Assembly: GCF_001659605.2 (NCBI RefSeq) | Contig: NC_035174.2 | Span: 28,431,219 to 28,495,218, forward strand | Direction of reading: 5' to 3' | DNA from: Manihot esculenta | Lineage: Eukaryota > Streptophyta > Magnoliopsida > Malpighiales > Euphorbiaceae | DNA: 64,000 nt | In this document: positions 1-10,878 of the stretch, in pieces | How the letters are laid out: the number at the start of each line of letters is the position of its first letter | How positions within the stretch are numbered: the stretch's first letter is position 1 | Made by a program: the position numbers and the translations under genes | Notes under the pieces: model-generated | Databases searched by the model: none | The model's input: only the letters and a program-made list of their open reading frames with translations | What the model was told of the DNA's origin: nothing

Positions 1-2244
1 GCAATACACCAAAGCTATAAACATCAGCTTTCTGGGAAACTCTGCGTGGATCGGTCACCTCTGGCGCTCGGTAGCCACCAACTCGGTTAGGGGTAGAGGA
101 AGGACCAACAAGGTGAGCAAGTCCAAAATCAGATACTCGGGCTTCATACGATTTATTGAGAAGGATATTGGATGATTTAATGTTCCCATGGGAGACATTC
201 GGACCTTGAGAGTGTAGATATTGAATACCACGGGCAGCTCCAAGGGCAATACCAGATCTAATTTCCCAGTTCAATGGAGTCCTACCAGCTCCCTTGTTTC
301 CTGTGATCATAAAAGTTCAATAGAAGGAATAATGGTGAAAATAAAGTTAATGTAGCAAAATGCACCATTCTTCCTTGGAGATTTTTCTTTTAAGTTCAAG
401 CCTGTTTCTATCATCTAATAGAGCAAAACTAGAGAAGCCAAAGCATATGAAAAATACCAGTTGCAGAAAAGACAATTAAAATTCCATGACAATTATATAA
501 AAGCAAAAACACAACTACATAATTCCACCTAAATGGAATAATTGATCTCACCCATAATTGAGGATAAGAAAATATCAAACAAGAAAAGACAAATCACAAT
601 GACTTGTGCTCAATTTGCAACATCCATTCTGCAAGAAACAAGCAAATTTGAACAAACCCATTGGCATTTTTAGAAGCCTCCTTGTGGATGTGAAGGAATG
701 AAGACATTTAGAACAAAAACCTTAAACATAATTCAAAAGGAATACAAAATCTGAATCAGTCCCATCATTATCTGGGCAGAGAGATTCAATTAGGAAAGAT
801 GCAGCACAAACAAGGGGGAAAAGTTAATCATCTTCAAAACTGAATAAACTATATGAAACAACAAGGCAAAAACTAAGAAAGACTCACCATGCAAAAGGGC
901 AGATAAGCTTCCCATAGGCATGTAATCATGAACAAGAAGCTTCTCATCCCTGCTAAAATAGTAAGCTCTCAAGGGGACCAAATTCTCATGATCCATGGCT
1001 CCCACCATTTCAATCTTCTCCTTGAATTCTCTCTCTGAAATGGTCACATCCTTTAACCTTTTCACTGCCACCACAGTCCCAAGCTCCAAGACCGCCTTAT
1101 AAGCAGTTCCGAAGGTTCCTTTCCCTAGAACTTCCGCCGAAGCTCTCAATAAGTCTTCCAAATCAAACACCCTTGAAGCTTTGCCGAAAAACACCAACTT
1201 TTTGGCCCCAGCTCCGTTCACTTCACCTCCTGCTTTTCCATTCCCCACCATTGCTGCAGCAGCAGCAGCGGCAACTGAGTATCCATTAGCATTCCCGTAC
1301 ACATTACCATTCTCCACTTCCCCAATAGGCTTCTCCCCCGGAAGTGCTAGTTCTTGCTGTTTAATCGACGCAATGTCTATCGATCTTGACTTCTGGCTAC
1401 CCTTTTTCCGGCAAAGAATCATCAAAATCAAGACAAGCAAAAAGAATCCAACTACAGATCCAATCACAATACCCGCAATGGCACCACCGGAAAGCTTCTT
1501 CTTTTTACCACCATTGCCAGCTTCGTCAGTTGGCGTACTAGGCACCACCACAGCACCATTTGCAGCAGTAGCGCAAGAATCAAGAGGTTGACCACATAGA
1601 GAATTACCCAGAAAAGAACTAGAGTCAAAAGCCTTGAATCTCTCAGGTATAGAGCCATTCAACAAATTATTTGACACATTGAATTGCTCCAACTTCTCCA
1701 ACTTCAAATCAGGAATTGACCCAGATAACCGGTTGTTCTCCAGATACAAAGTCCTCAATCTCGTAAAATTTCCAAAACCCACAGAGAACACACCGGTAAA
1801 GTTGTTCTCACCCAGATTAAGACGCACAATATCATGTAAAGTAAACAGAAACTCCGGGATCTCGCCGGAGAACATATTTCCTTGCAAGTAGAGGTTCCTG
1901 AGTTTGGTACAAGCAGCGAGATCTGAAGGCAACTGACCAGTGAGAGCATTGAGACGAAGACTAAGTGTACGGAGCTCAGTAAGGTTAGAGAAAATGCCAG
2001 AAGGGAGTTGGCCAGAGAGGGCCACTCCAGGGAGGCGGAGGACAGTAACACGATTACCCTCGCATAAAACGCCTGGCCAAGAACAAGGGGTGGAGTGAGA
2101 GATGTTCCAGAACAAGGTGCGGCCACCGACAGAGGAGCGGAGAGAAATGAGAGCAGCCCGGTCGGCGGCGAGATCTGGTTTAGAGAAAGGGAGGAAGAAG
2201 ATTAAGACAAAGAAAAAGAAAAAGGAAAGATTTTTGAGAAACAT
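1..2244 (-). CDS. LRR receptor-like kinase, subfamily III (RKL1/RLK902-like), 3'-partial
   Basis: Plasma-membrane receptor-like kinase read on the minus strand from ATG 2244. Exon 1 is 2244-888 and exon 2 is 300-1, cut by the window edge; joining them keeps the frame (phase 1) and completes LLHG-NKGAG. Residues 1-26 are a hydrophobic signal peptide. The LRR N-cap CSWPGVLC lies near residues 54-61, with about five LRRs to residue 215. A Lys-rich stretch precedes a single membrane span near 253-278. The juxtamembrane region has a poly-Ala run (325-331). The kinase domain has P-loop GKGTFGTAYK (374-383), Lys395 in VAVKRL, and the exon 2 motifs HGNIKSSNIL and SDFGLA. The catalytic-loop HRD is HGN, so catalysis is probably absent or weak, as is usual in subfamily III. 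By family knowledge it resembles Arabidopsis RKL1/RLK902, which act in immunity and development. The exact orthologue is not assignable from a partial gene. Confidence 0.93.
301..887 (-). other. Single intron of the LRR receptor kinase gene
   Basis: On the minus strand the donor is CATG^GTGAGTC (GT at 887-886) and the acceptor is ATCACAG^GAAAC (AG at 302-301). The intron is 587 bp, phase 1 and AT-rich. Its position between LLHG and NKGAG in the kinase N-lobe/hinge region matches the conserved intron of this receptor-kinase subfamily. Reading through it gives the unrelated tail ESFLVF and a stop. Confidence 0.9.
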
Positions 2245-2411
2245 GTTGCAGAGTTAGAGAGAAGAGGTTGAGATGGTAGTATAAAAGGTGAGATTTTTGA
2301 GGTTAGGAGAGAGGCATTGTCTGAGAGAGAGACAACAACTCCACCAAGAAAGAAGAAGAGAGTGAAGAGTGAAGTGTATAAGAGACCTGAAAATGCTCCC
2401 CATGTAGCAGA

Positions 2412-2442
<31 letters not shown>

Positions 2443-2460
2443 TTAATTACTTGTTTTTTT
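2245..2460 (-). promoter_or_regulatory. 5' UTR and putative core promoter of the receptor kinase
   Basis: Upstream of ATG 2244 on the minus strand is a CT-rich leader of roughly 150 bases (the plus strand shows GAGA-type purine tracts), typical of plant 5' UTRs. Beyond it lies a TA-dinucleotide run at 2411-2440 whose inner edge reads TATATATATC on the minus strand. It could serve as the TATA box. The run is also a simple-sequence repeat, so promoter assignment is tentative. Confidence 0.45.
2411..2440. repeat. (TA)n microsatellite
   Basis: About 30 bases of almost pure AT/TA dinucleotide with a single C interruption near 2420. It lies about 170 bp upstream of the receptor kinase start codon and may be length-polymorphic. 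Confidence 0.85.
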
Positions 2461-4221
2461 CTAAAATTGGTTTGAAAATGACTTTAAGATAAAATTATAA
2501 TTTAATTTTTATAATATAGTAAAATTTATTAATTAAATGTTTAATTTTATAAAATATATTTAAATGTTCAATATCTAAAACATTTCGGTTAATAATGACT
2601 TTCTTTAAAAATCTAATAAAATAATTGAAAGGTTTTTTTAAAAAATATATAGATTTTTAATTAATTTTTAAAATATACAAACTAAATATATAATTTTGAT
2701 AAACTATAATTAATATTAAATTTGAAACTTAATCACAATTTTAAAAAGAATCCATCATATATATTTGATTCTTTTAAAAAATTACTAATTTCAATCTCAG
2801 TGATTTATTGGTAATTTTAAATTTACATTTTACTATGTTTAAGTATTTAATACGTTTTAGTTAGTTTTTAAAAAATAAAAACCAAATATATAATTTGATA
2901 AGTTATAATTAATATTAAATTTTAATTTTAATTTTTTTTAATCCATCCTATATAGTTGATTGAAAAAATCCTATATCTTAAAATAATAATTTTTTATCTT
3001 TAATATAAATGATTTTAAAAAAAAAAATTTAATGAAGAAAAATTTTCTTTTAAGAGCGCATGAGCCTCTCCATATCTAAATGAATAACCCCAAACCATAG
3101 CGATTATAATCGAAAAAAATTAACTCATCCAAACTACATTACAATTAAGTTTAATGATACTAACCGAAGGGAAACTCTAGTCTACCATACGAGAAATGCA
3201 TGATGAGTACGAGTCTAGAAACACCAATAAAACTTAGTTCCGCAAAACTACAATTTCAAAATAGCACCATTAATTTGTTTCACTATGGCCAGTAGATGCA
3301 GTTAAACTTTCTCAAAAATACTCTTATCTCTTAAATTTTAAAGATGCTATATTGTTATATTGATCATTGCTATGGAGTAACCGTCCTCTAGAGTACTGAA
3401 AGAATTTCACACCATCATCTATTAATGATAGGAAACCCATAAACTCATGTTTATAGGTAAAAGGGTTTAAAATTTATGATTTCGTGCATGGATATTAAAA
3501 ATTTTATTTTTTCAATATATTTTAAATTTTATTAACATAAAATATAAACAGAATACACTTGTATAACTTTACGAACTAAATTACTCATAATAGATTGAAT
3601 ATTATGTAGAATGCACTAGAAAAAATATATAAATTTTGGAGAAATTGATAAAGTTGGAGAGCGCTTCGAAATCTAAATTAGAAGCAACAACATTATTGAT
3701 GCACAAAAAAAAAGGAAAGGGAATTGCACTAGCAGTTTATATCTAGATCAATATGTACATTGGTCATACTTCTCATAAGGCCACACTAAGATATTTAGCA
3801 TACCAAAAGTTGCTATGAGAATAGTAAAAATAGCTTAGAACATATGCTATTGAAACCAATCGAAACACTAAAGACCATTTCTATTGTATGGTAGTATAGT
3901 CAAATCAACCACTCTATTGTGTTTTCAGGTTGCCTTTGACACAATTTCTCACCATTCTTTATAGGAATTAAAGACTTTAGATGAAGTTTTTATTTTTCTT
4001 CTCTCCGTTTTCTTTTAAAAGAAGATACTATATATTATCTAACATTTCCATCAAGCATGAGTTAGCTAAAACTTCATATACTCCTTTTTTATTAATACGA
4101 AATAATTAATTTTGAATTTTACGACAGATTTAGATCCCTTAATTTTTTTTACGATGTCCGATAGAAACTCACGATAATTTTTTTAAAGAAAATTTTGAGA
4201 CGCACAACTTTAAAAAATATA
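2461..4221. other. AT-rich intergenic DNA, no gene seen
   Basis: Strongly AT-rich sequence with many short poly-A and poly-T runs and no open frame of interest. I see no coding similarity, tRNA or clear transposon end. It separates the receptor kinase promoter from the first retrotransposon. Confidence 0.7.
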
Positions 4222-4226
4222 ATGAA

Positions 4227-7200
4227 TGTAACAGCCCGCATCTCCGGACCGCCACCGGCGCTAGGATCCAGATCGGCTTAAGGCCGCCGGGACCCGTAGC
4301 AAGCCACTAGACATGCCAAACCTCTGGTATAATCCCATACATGATCAAACTTTTCTTGAAAATTTAAGCTTGTGTTTCAGAAAAACCTTTAAACTTGCTT
4401 TCCTTACCTCAGCTTGACCTATGCATGAAAACATAGAACCTCATACCAGATGGGTCATCAAGCTTGCTTTAAAACCATGTCCGCTTTGGGTCAAGGGATT
4501 GAAACTCTTTCTTCCCTCACGGGCCATTCAAATCTCATAACATTAAAACATTTCACATCATGAAAACTAGATCATGTAAACCAAGGGATCAACCAACTCT
4601 AAGGTCAAGCACAACTCTAAACAGCACATGACATACTATACTTCTCACCCTCTAGCTTTTCATACATTAGCATATCGTATCCTTTATATACATCATGTCC
4701 ACTACTATACTACTCAAGTATACAAGCATACAGACATAACATCTCTTTATATCCCGCTACTTACCATATACATGCTTCTTCCTATACATACACTAACTAT
4801 ACTATTACATCAAAACACGGCAACCCATGTTTCACTCTTCTTTCCCCATAGCTTACTCTGACTTACTCTGGCTTAACTTAGCTCTGGCCCTGCAAAACTG
4901 GGGTTAAGGGAATGGAATGAGCTATTAGAGCCCAGTGAGTAGAAATCATAAAACAGTTCATTCATTCATTTCATGCTTTCATGATATGTGTCACAGCACA
5001 AACATTTCACATCTCGGATTAGACATGACCTCAAAACTCCCTCTGTCGGCGCCCGATTCCCGAAGGAACTCACACAGGACTTTCACTGCCATGACAGATC
5101 GTGGGCTATTGATGTCACCTTGGTCCAATCCCCACTGACAATAATTAATGCAATGCAACATATTCGTATCTCTAATGTGAAACAACCTAGTATCACATGG
5201 CATTCATGATGCATGTCTTATGCTCATACAATCATTACCTTTAAACATTAATTTAAAACATGCATAGTTAGTTCTACTCACCTCTGGCAGACGCTGGACT
5301 GACTCTGCAACTGCTAATACTGATGGCCTCCTCGATCCCTCGGGTCCGATCCTACACAGGTGGACTCGAATGAGGTGCCAAACACACTCTAACAACTCAT
5401 AAGCAACTGCCCAAAAACCCCCTAGAACATCACATAAACATGCATAGAAAACAACCTTGAAAAGGCTGGACAGGGCACTTTCGGCGGCACCTTCGGCGGC
5501 CGAACCCTTCCTCCAGAGACGAAACTAGGGCACTTTCGGCGGCACCTTCGGCGGCCGAAAGTCCCACTCCAGAGACGAAAGTCAGGCACTTTCGGCTGCC
5601 GAATCCTTCCTTCGGCGGCCAAAAGTCTGCTTTCAAGCCAAAACTCAACTTTCGGGGGCAAGGTTAGGCGGCCAAACCATGCATCCAAAGACAGGTTCGG
5701 CGGCCAAAGCCACTTTCGGCGGCCGAACCTGAGTTCTTCCCAGAAGGGCAGAACTCAGCTTCTCATGCATTCAAGCCTCCCAAACCTTCCAAACACCCCA
5801 AAACAAGCACCCAACCTTACCAAAACATACATAAGCCCTTAACCATGCACAAAGGAGCTTAATAGCTTGATTAAACTCCAAAACACACATCAAAACATAC
5901 CTAGATAGCTTATGACCCACATAGGCCAAAACCATCAAAACAACCCATAATCTCACTTGCTCTTCCCCACTCATGCATACACTCTCCCTCATGCATAACC
6001 TAGCCTAAACATTCAACATAACATCATATAAACATACATGAGCATCACATAACATACATTGGGCATAAAACCCACATAAACCTAAACATGCATTGTAATA
6101 CCCGGCTAGAATCCGGCATCGGAATTCCTATCGTCCGGTGGAATCCGGGGTGTCGGACTTCTAGAGGAGGGTAGGATTTATGTTTTACTATGTGTTATGA
6201 TGTGTGTTAATATGGTTAAGTCAAATGGAATTAAGTTTTGAGCTGAAATGACCCAAGGCTGATGAGCCAAGTTCGGCCGCCGAAGGTAAGTTCGGCCGCC
6301 GAAAGTGCCCAATGTTCGGCTCCCGTTGCATGGTTTTGCATGCGCTTCGGCAGCCGAAGCTGAGTCGGCCAGCCAGCGTTTGGGCATCCTTAGTCAGCAT
6401 TTTGGACAGGTGTTGGCTCCAAACCCTGTCCAGAAGATTGGCCACGTCTCCCATGCTTTATTTGCTGAGTTTGAGCAGATCATGCAGGAGTTTGCTAGTG
6501 GTCAAGAGATTGTGAGAGTGTTGAAGCAAAAGTTAAGCTTTTGAGAGTTAGTAAGGTTGAAGAAGCGTTGATTTGTTTTCCTTGGATTCAAAACGTTCAT
6601 CTTCCTGTTTATAGAGGTAAGGGAAGATCCAGACCTTGGTATATGTTTTCTGAAGGTTTATGGGGATTAAGGAAAGAGATGCATGCTTAGGTTAGTAATG
6701 GTAGTTTTGATGATTTATGCATGTATATATGTTTATGTGTTATGTTTGATTTGTTGTTTGGGGTTATTAGATAGTTTTGGACCCCTGTGAACATATACTT
6801 GCGTATATGTGTGTGGAATAGTTGAAGTATGCATGTTTGGAGCTGTTGAAGGGAAGGAGGAGCTTGGTTTGCCGACGGGCTGAGTTCTGGATGAACTCAG
6901 GTTCGGCAGCCGAAGGTTCATTCGGCCGCCGAACCTCTTGCATGGTGGCTTAGGCTGCCACAGCTTGCCCCCACGAGTTTTGCATGTTCGGCTCTGTTTG
7001 GGGAATTCGGCCGCCGAAGGTGCCGCCGAAGGTTAGAGACTTTCGTCTCTGGAATGCCTTTTGGCCCCCGAAACTTGCCCCCGAAAGGGTTCGGCCGCCG
7101 AAGCTTGAGATTCGGCCGCCGAAGGTGCTTGAGTTTCGTCTCTGGAGAAGACTTTCGGCCGCCGAACCTGCCGCCGAAAGTGTTCTGTCCAGCCTTCTTT

Positions 7201-9038
7201 TGCATGCTTTGCATGAGGTTTTGAGAGGTTAAGGGGAGTCTTGGGAAGTTTAATAGAGTTGGTCAGCAGCTAGTTTGGTCCCTCATTTGCATTTATCTGT
7301 ATCTGTACAGACCAGAGGAACCAGAGAGAGCAGCAGTGAGTACTGCTCCAGAGTATACAGAACCTGCAGAGTCAGTCCAGAGCCAGAGGTGAGTGGAACT
7401 AAACTGATTACTTGATTTAATTCAGACAATAACTGCTTTTAGCATATTCATGCATCATATTTATACCATAGGGTGATTGCATTAGAAGGCACAAAGATGT
7501 TGCATTGCATAGCTTCATTGTTGGTGTGGGTAAATGCTGAATGATCCAGTAGTTCCAGACAGGAAGACCAGGACCCCATTCTACGGCCTGGCAGGTAAAG
7601 GAAGACCAGGACCCCATTCTACGGCCTGGCGTGTATAGGCAATTGGTCTATACTGGCAAAGGGTAAGTACAGGTGTTATATACACATATACATATATGGT
7701 ACAGGAAGTCCAGGACCCCAGTCTACGGCCTGGCACGGATTACTGGGATTATGTGGTGACAGGTTTACTCTTGATGTGGCTTGTTTGTGTTATGACGCAT
7801 TTCATGAGATCATGTTTTACTGAGATATTTTACTGTTCTACTCACTGGGCTATAGAGCTCATCCCACTCCCTTAACCCCAGTTTTGCAGGTTCAGTGTAC
7901 AGTGTACAGGGACAGTCCAGCAGAGTACAGAAAGAGTAAAAAGTAAAGAGCTTGTAATAATATAGCGTGGACATGTAAATTTTAAAGAGATGTTATAGTT
8001 GTGTATATCGTTAGAGTTGTGCTTGACTTAGTTGTATTGTGTTGTAAAGCTTTTGTTACATACATGATCTGTATATGTATATATATGTTTTTATAACCAG
8101 GCTTAACAGGTATGAATTACCCATCTAGAGCAAGCTCTAGTCAGGGGTACAGAGTACAGAGTACAGAGTACAGAGTACAGAGATAGTGCATGCACAGGTT
8201 AAGCCTTGGTTCAGCAAAGAGTTTTTATTTTCACAGAAAATGTATCATGTATGAGTTTTCCAGGTACACAGAGAGTATAGCAGGCTTGCTACGGGTTCTG
8301 GCGGCCTTAAGCCGACCTAAATCCTAGCGCCGGTGACGGTCCATTTTGGGGTCGTTACATGCATGTCTACCCATTAAAACTCCATTACAACACAAGGAAA
8401 GCAAGGATCTACACTTACCTCTTGAAGATCGAGGGTTGGTGCGACCCAAAGCTTGAGGGGTGGAGAACCCAAACTCTTAAAGTCTTCAAGCTCTCCAAAC
8501 CTTGATCCAAGCTTGAAAACTCTTCAAAACAACCATGGAACTCATGAAAACATGAAGGAGATGAAGAAAAACGTGAAAACGGCCAAGGGAGGATAAAAAC
8601 TCACCTGAGCTCGAGAATGGGGAGAAAACTCACCCATTTCCGATCTGAGGGCCCTTTTATAGGTGGCCTGGTCCGAGACCTTCGGCAGCCTAACGTGCCC
8701 CCTAAACTCATGCATGTTCGGCGGCCGAACTTGACTTTCGGCGGCCGAACCTTGGCTCGTTCAAACAAGACTTTCGGAGGCCAAAGGCGCTCCCGAAGCC
8801 TTTCCATGTTCGGCGGCCGAACTTCACTTTCGACGGCCGAACCTGGCAAATGCCTCCTTGGTCTTTTCTTTTCAAAACTCAATTCTTTTTCATTTAAAAC
8901 CATAAACTAATGTGAAAACATTTTAGAAAACATATTTTACCCCTCTAGAAGACTCTGGCATCTTCAGAATTCCAGATTCCAACGGAGATTCTGCCGGACG
9001 GCAGGGATTCCGATGCCGGAATCTAGCCGGGTATTACA
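4227..9038 (-). repeat. 3' LTR of the same element, split by a solo LTR
   Basis: Two pieces, 4227-6093 and 8365-9038, match the right LTR nearly base for base and total 2541 bp. The solo LTR 6094-8359 and its second TSD copy (8360-8364) interrupt it. TATA is at about 8654-8666. The palindrome clusters lie at about 8687-8850 and 5480-5730. Confidence 0.92.
6094..8359 (+). mobile_element. Solo LTR of a Tekay-like element, TSD TGCAT
   Basis: A 2266-bp LTR from TGTAATACCCGGC to GGTCGTTACA, flanked by TGCAT at 6089-6093 and 8360-8364. The uninterrupted site near 15627 has a single TGCAT, which proves insertion. There is no primer site, polypurine tract or internal region, so LTR-LTR recombination has removed the rest. 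It carries palindrome clusters (about 6271-6360 and 6900-7170), three CCAGG/CCTGG hairpin units (7568-7591, 7606-7629, 7710-7733) and a heptamer repeat of GTACAGA near 8148-8184. A segment near 6309-6520 is inverted relative to its sister at 10879-13132. Confidence 0.95.
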
Positions 9039-9056
9039 TTCTTCCTCCCTTAAGAA
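9039..9056 (-). promoter_or_regulatory. Polypurine tract of the 4227-16303 element
   Basis: On the minus strand AAGGGAGGAAGAA immediately precedes the 3' LTR start at 9038. The upstream block GGGGACGAATATTCTTAAG matches the corresponding block near 33550 in the intact element. This is the expected plus-strand primer. Confidence 0.85.
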
Positions 9057-9170
9057 TATTCGTCCCCGAATGTTCCACAAACAAACGGGCAACTCAAATC
9101 ATAGCATCAATCATACATAAACAAGCAAGCAAAACCTAAAAAAAATCTCTCTCCTGAAAGAGAGACACAG

Positions 9171-10873
9171 GCACTGCTGGAGTAAAACTCCCGGGTCTCC
9201 CAAACACTCACTATCAACCAGCGGTGATTTCCAAAACCTTTCACCATCAGGATTCCCTTGCTCCTCAATTCTTGACTTATGTGTCCATGATCCGCACTAA
9301 CTGCTCAACATAGGTGAGATCCCTTGAGATCTCCACCTTTTGTTCTTTTAAGAACCTCACTTGGATCTGACACGAGCTTCCATAACACAGGAATCCGGAA
9401 ATCCGAATGGACTTCTCCATAGGAAATCACTCTTACCAAAAGAAACACCTTAGTAGTACCCAACCTACTCCTGAACTCCACTGGCTTCCGGTGCGCTACT
9501 CTGATCCTTACTTTTCTCTTCATCTTCACCTTTACCAACTGGCTTCTTCTCACTGCTAACCCAAAACTAGCTCTAACTCTCACAGATAATACCCGGATTC
9601 AGATCTAACTTGGAAAACAATTAGCTCCTACTAACTGTTCCAATAGATCATCAATCCTACATGGGAATACCTGCTCTTGGTAGTGACCTTGGTCAACTGC
9701 TTACAGTCGTTACAAAGTCTCGAGGATCCATCCTTCTTTTTCCACAACCACACTAGAACAATCCAGGGTGAGGTATTAGGTTGGATAAAACCCCTGTCTA
9801 CCAAGTCTCGCCTCTACTCTGACTACTACCTCTCTCTACGCAGGCGCCATCCTATAGGGAAGGGTAGAAATGGTTCTGCATCCAGACACCACTCCTACAC
9901 CAAACTCTAACTTCCTGACAGATGATAAACCTGACAACTCGCCTGGGAAAACAACTAAGAACTCTCTGACAACCCCTCCTACGTACCCTACGAACCTGAC
10001 AGGCTGACATCAAACCTCTAGGCATCCCTACTGTGTTCTCTCAACAGACTACCTCCGACCCATCCTGTCCTCTGAACTTGACTACCTTGTTTCTGCAGAC
10101 CAAGATAGCACCGCGAGCAGAAACCAATCTATCCCTCGATTGACGTCTAGACAGTTAAGTCTAGGACCTCAAAGTCGGGTGAAAGGCATCTACCCTCAAC
10201 TGTCACAGAACTGAACCGGCAGACTGACTCTGCCACGGACGGACCACACTCGGGTCCACTGACCCAAAGAGAACACTCTAGCCCAGAAGCTATCAACTCA
10301 ACCTCTCGACGGCTCCTAGAGCAACTAAAGAAAGAGAAAAACACTAGGGTTCACAAAAACACACACATCAGAACATTCAAAAGTGAGCGTACCTGGCATC
10401 ACCGTGTTCGATGTGTCTGCTCCACTTCCTTGCTCACTGGTCTGAGCCACATTACTTGGAGCTAACCGCTGGGACCGTACCATCCTGAGTGCAGTAGGAC
10501 ACTCACGTGCGAAGTGCCCTTCTTGTCCGCACCTAAAACATGCCGTAGTCCCTGCCAGACAGACTCCTTTGTGTGGCTTGCCACACCTCGAACATCTTGT
10601 AGTGCCTCGACCAGAACTCGAACCATCTTCAGCATCTAGCCTAAACCTCTTCCACAACCTACCCTTCCTAGTTCTGCCCCATTGCTTCGGGGTTCTTCTC
10701 CCCCTTCTACCTCTCTTGGCGGCTGTACTCAGCATGGAGGGATCAATTTCCCCTGAACTTGAACTCTCAGAATCCTTAGATTTTTCCACATTTTCTTCAT
10801 CCATATCCACTTGCAGACCTACATCCCTCCTCTGCACCTCCATCTTCTCTTCTCTGCTGGCATCAACAGACCT
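9171..10873 (-). pseudogene. Decayed Gag-Pol of the non-autonomous Tekay element
   Basis: Minus-strand remnants in polyprotein order. The clearest open stretch, 10843-10325, is Gag with a basic region, [12 protein letters not shown] and the CCHC zinc knuckle CFRCGQEGHFAREC. Next, 10344-10147 resembles the protease-proximal segment ([17 protein letters not shown]). About 9900-9600 is a broken copy of the RT N-terminus (KKKDGS-like, then a degenerate DYRQLNK region). About 9583-9171 matches the integrase C-terminus and chromodomain (KLVSDPSEVL) with stops. RT palm, RNase H and the integrase core are missing, about 3 kb compared with 28500-33488. The 5' part of Gag continues beyond the nested solo LTR (13138-13745). 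No functional product is expected. Confidence 0.82.
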
Positions 10874-10878
10874 TCCAG

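Noticed and set aside
1181..1591. 136-codon plus-strand frame opposite the receptor kinase.
   Set aside because: Shadow of the real minus-strand exon, which has signal peptide, LRR, membrane and kinase motifs.
5422..5688. Frames in LTR arrays giving repeated peptides such as RRPN, FGGRT and PPKV (also at 6918-7232, 8601-8910, 12016-12318, 26591-26997, 34339-34745, 57466-57938).
   Set aside because: They arise because the GC-rich palindrome array lacks stops in several frames on both strands at once. The peptides just translate the repeat and have no domain.
5480..5730. CRISPR-like look of short repeats with spacers.
   Set aside because: Repeats are degenerate palindromes of 13 bp with irregular, repeated spacers, lying in LTRs of a plant retrotransposon. 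There is no leader or cas gene.
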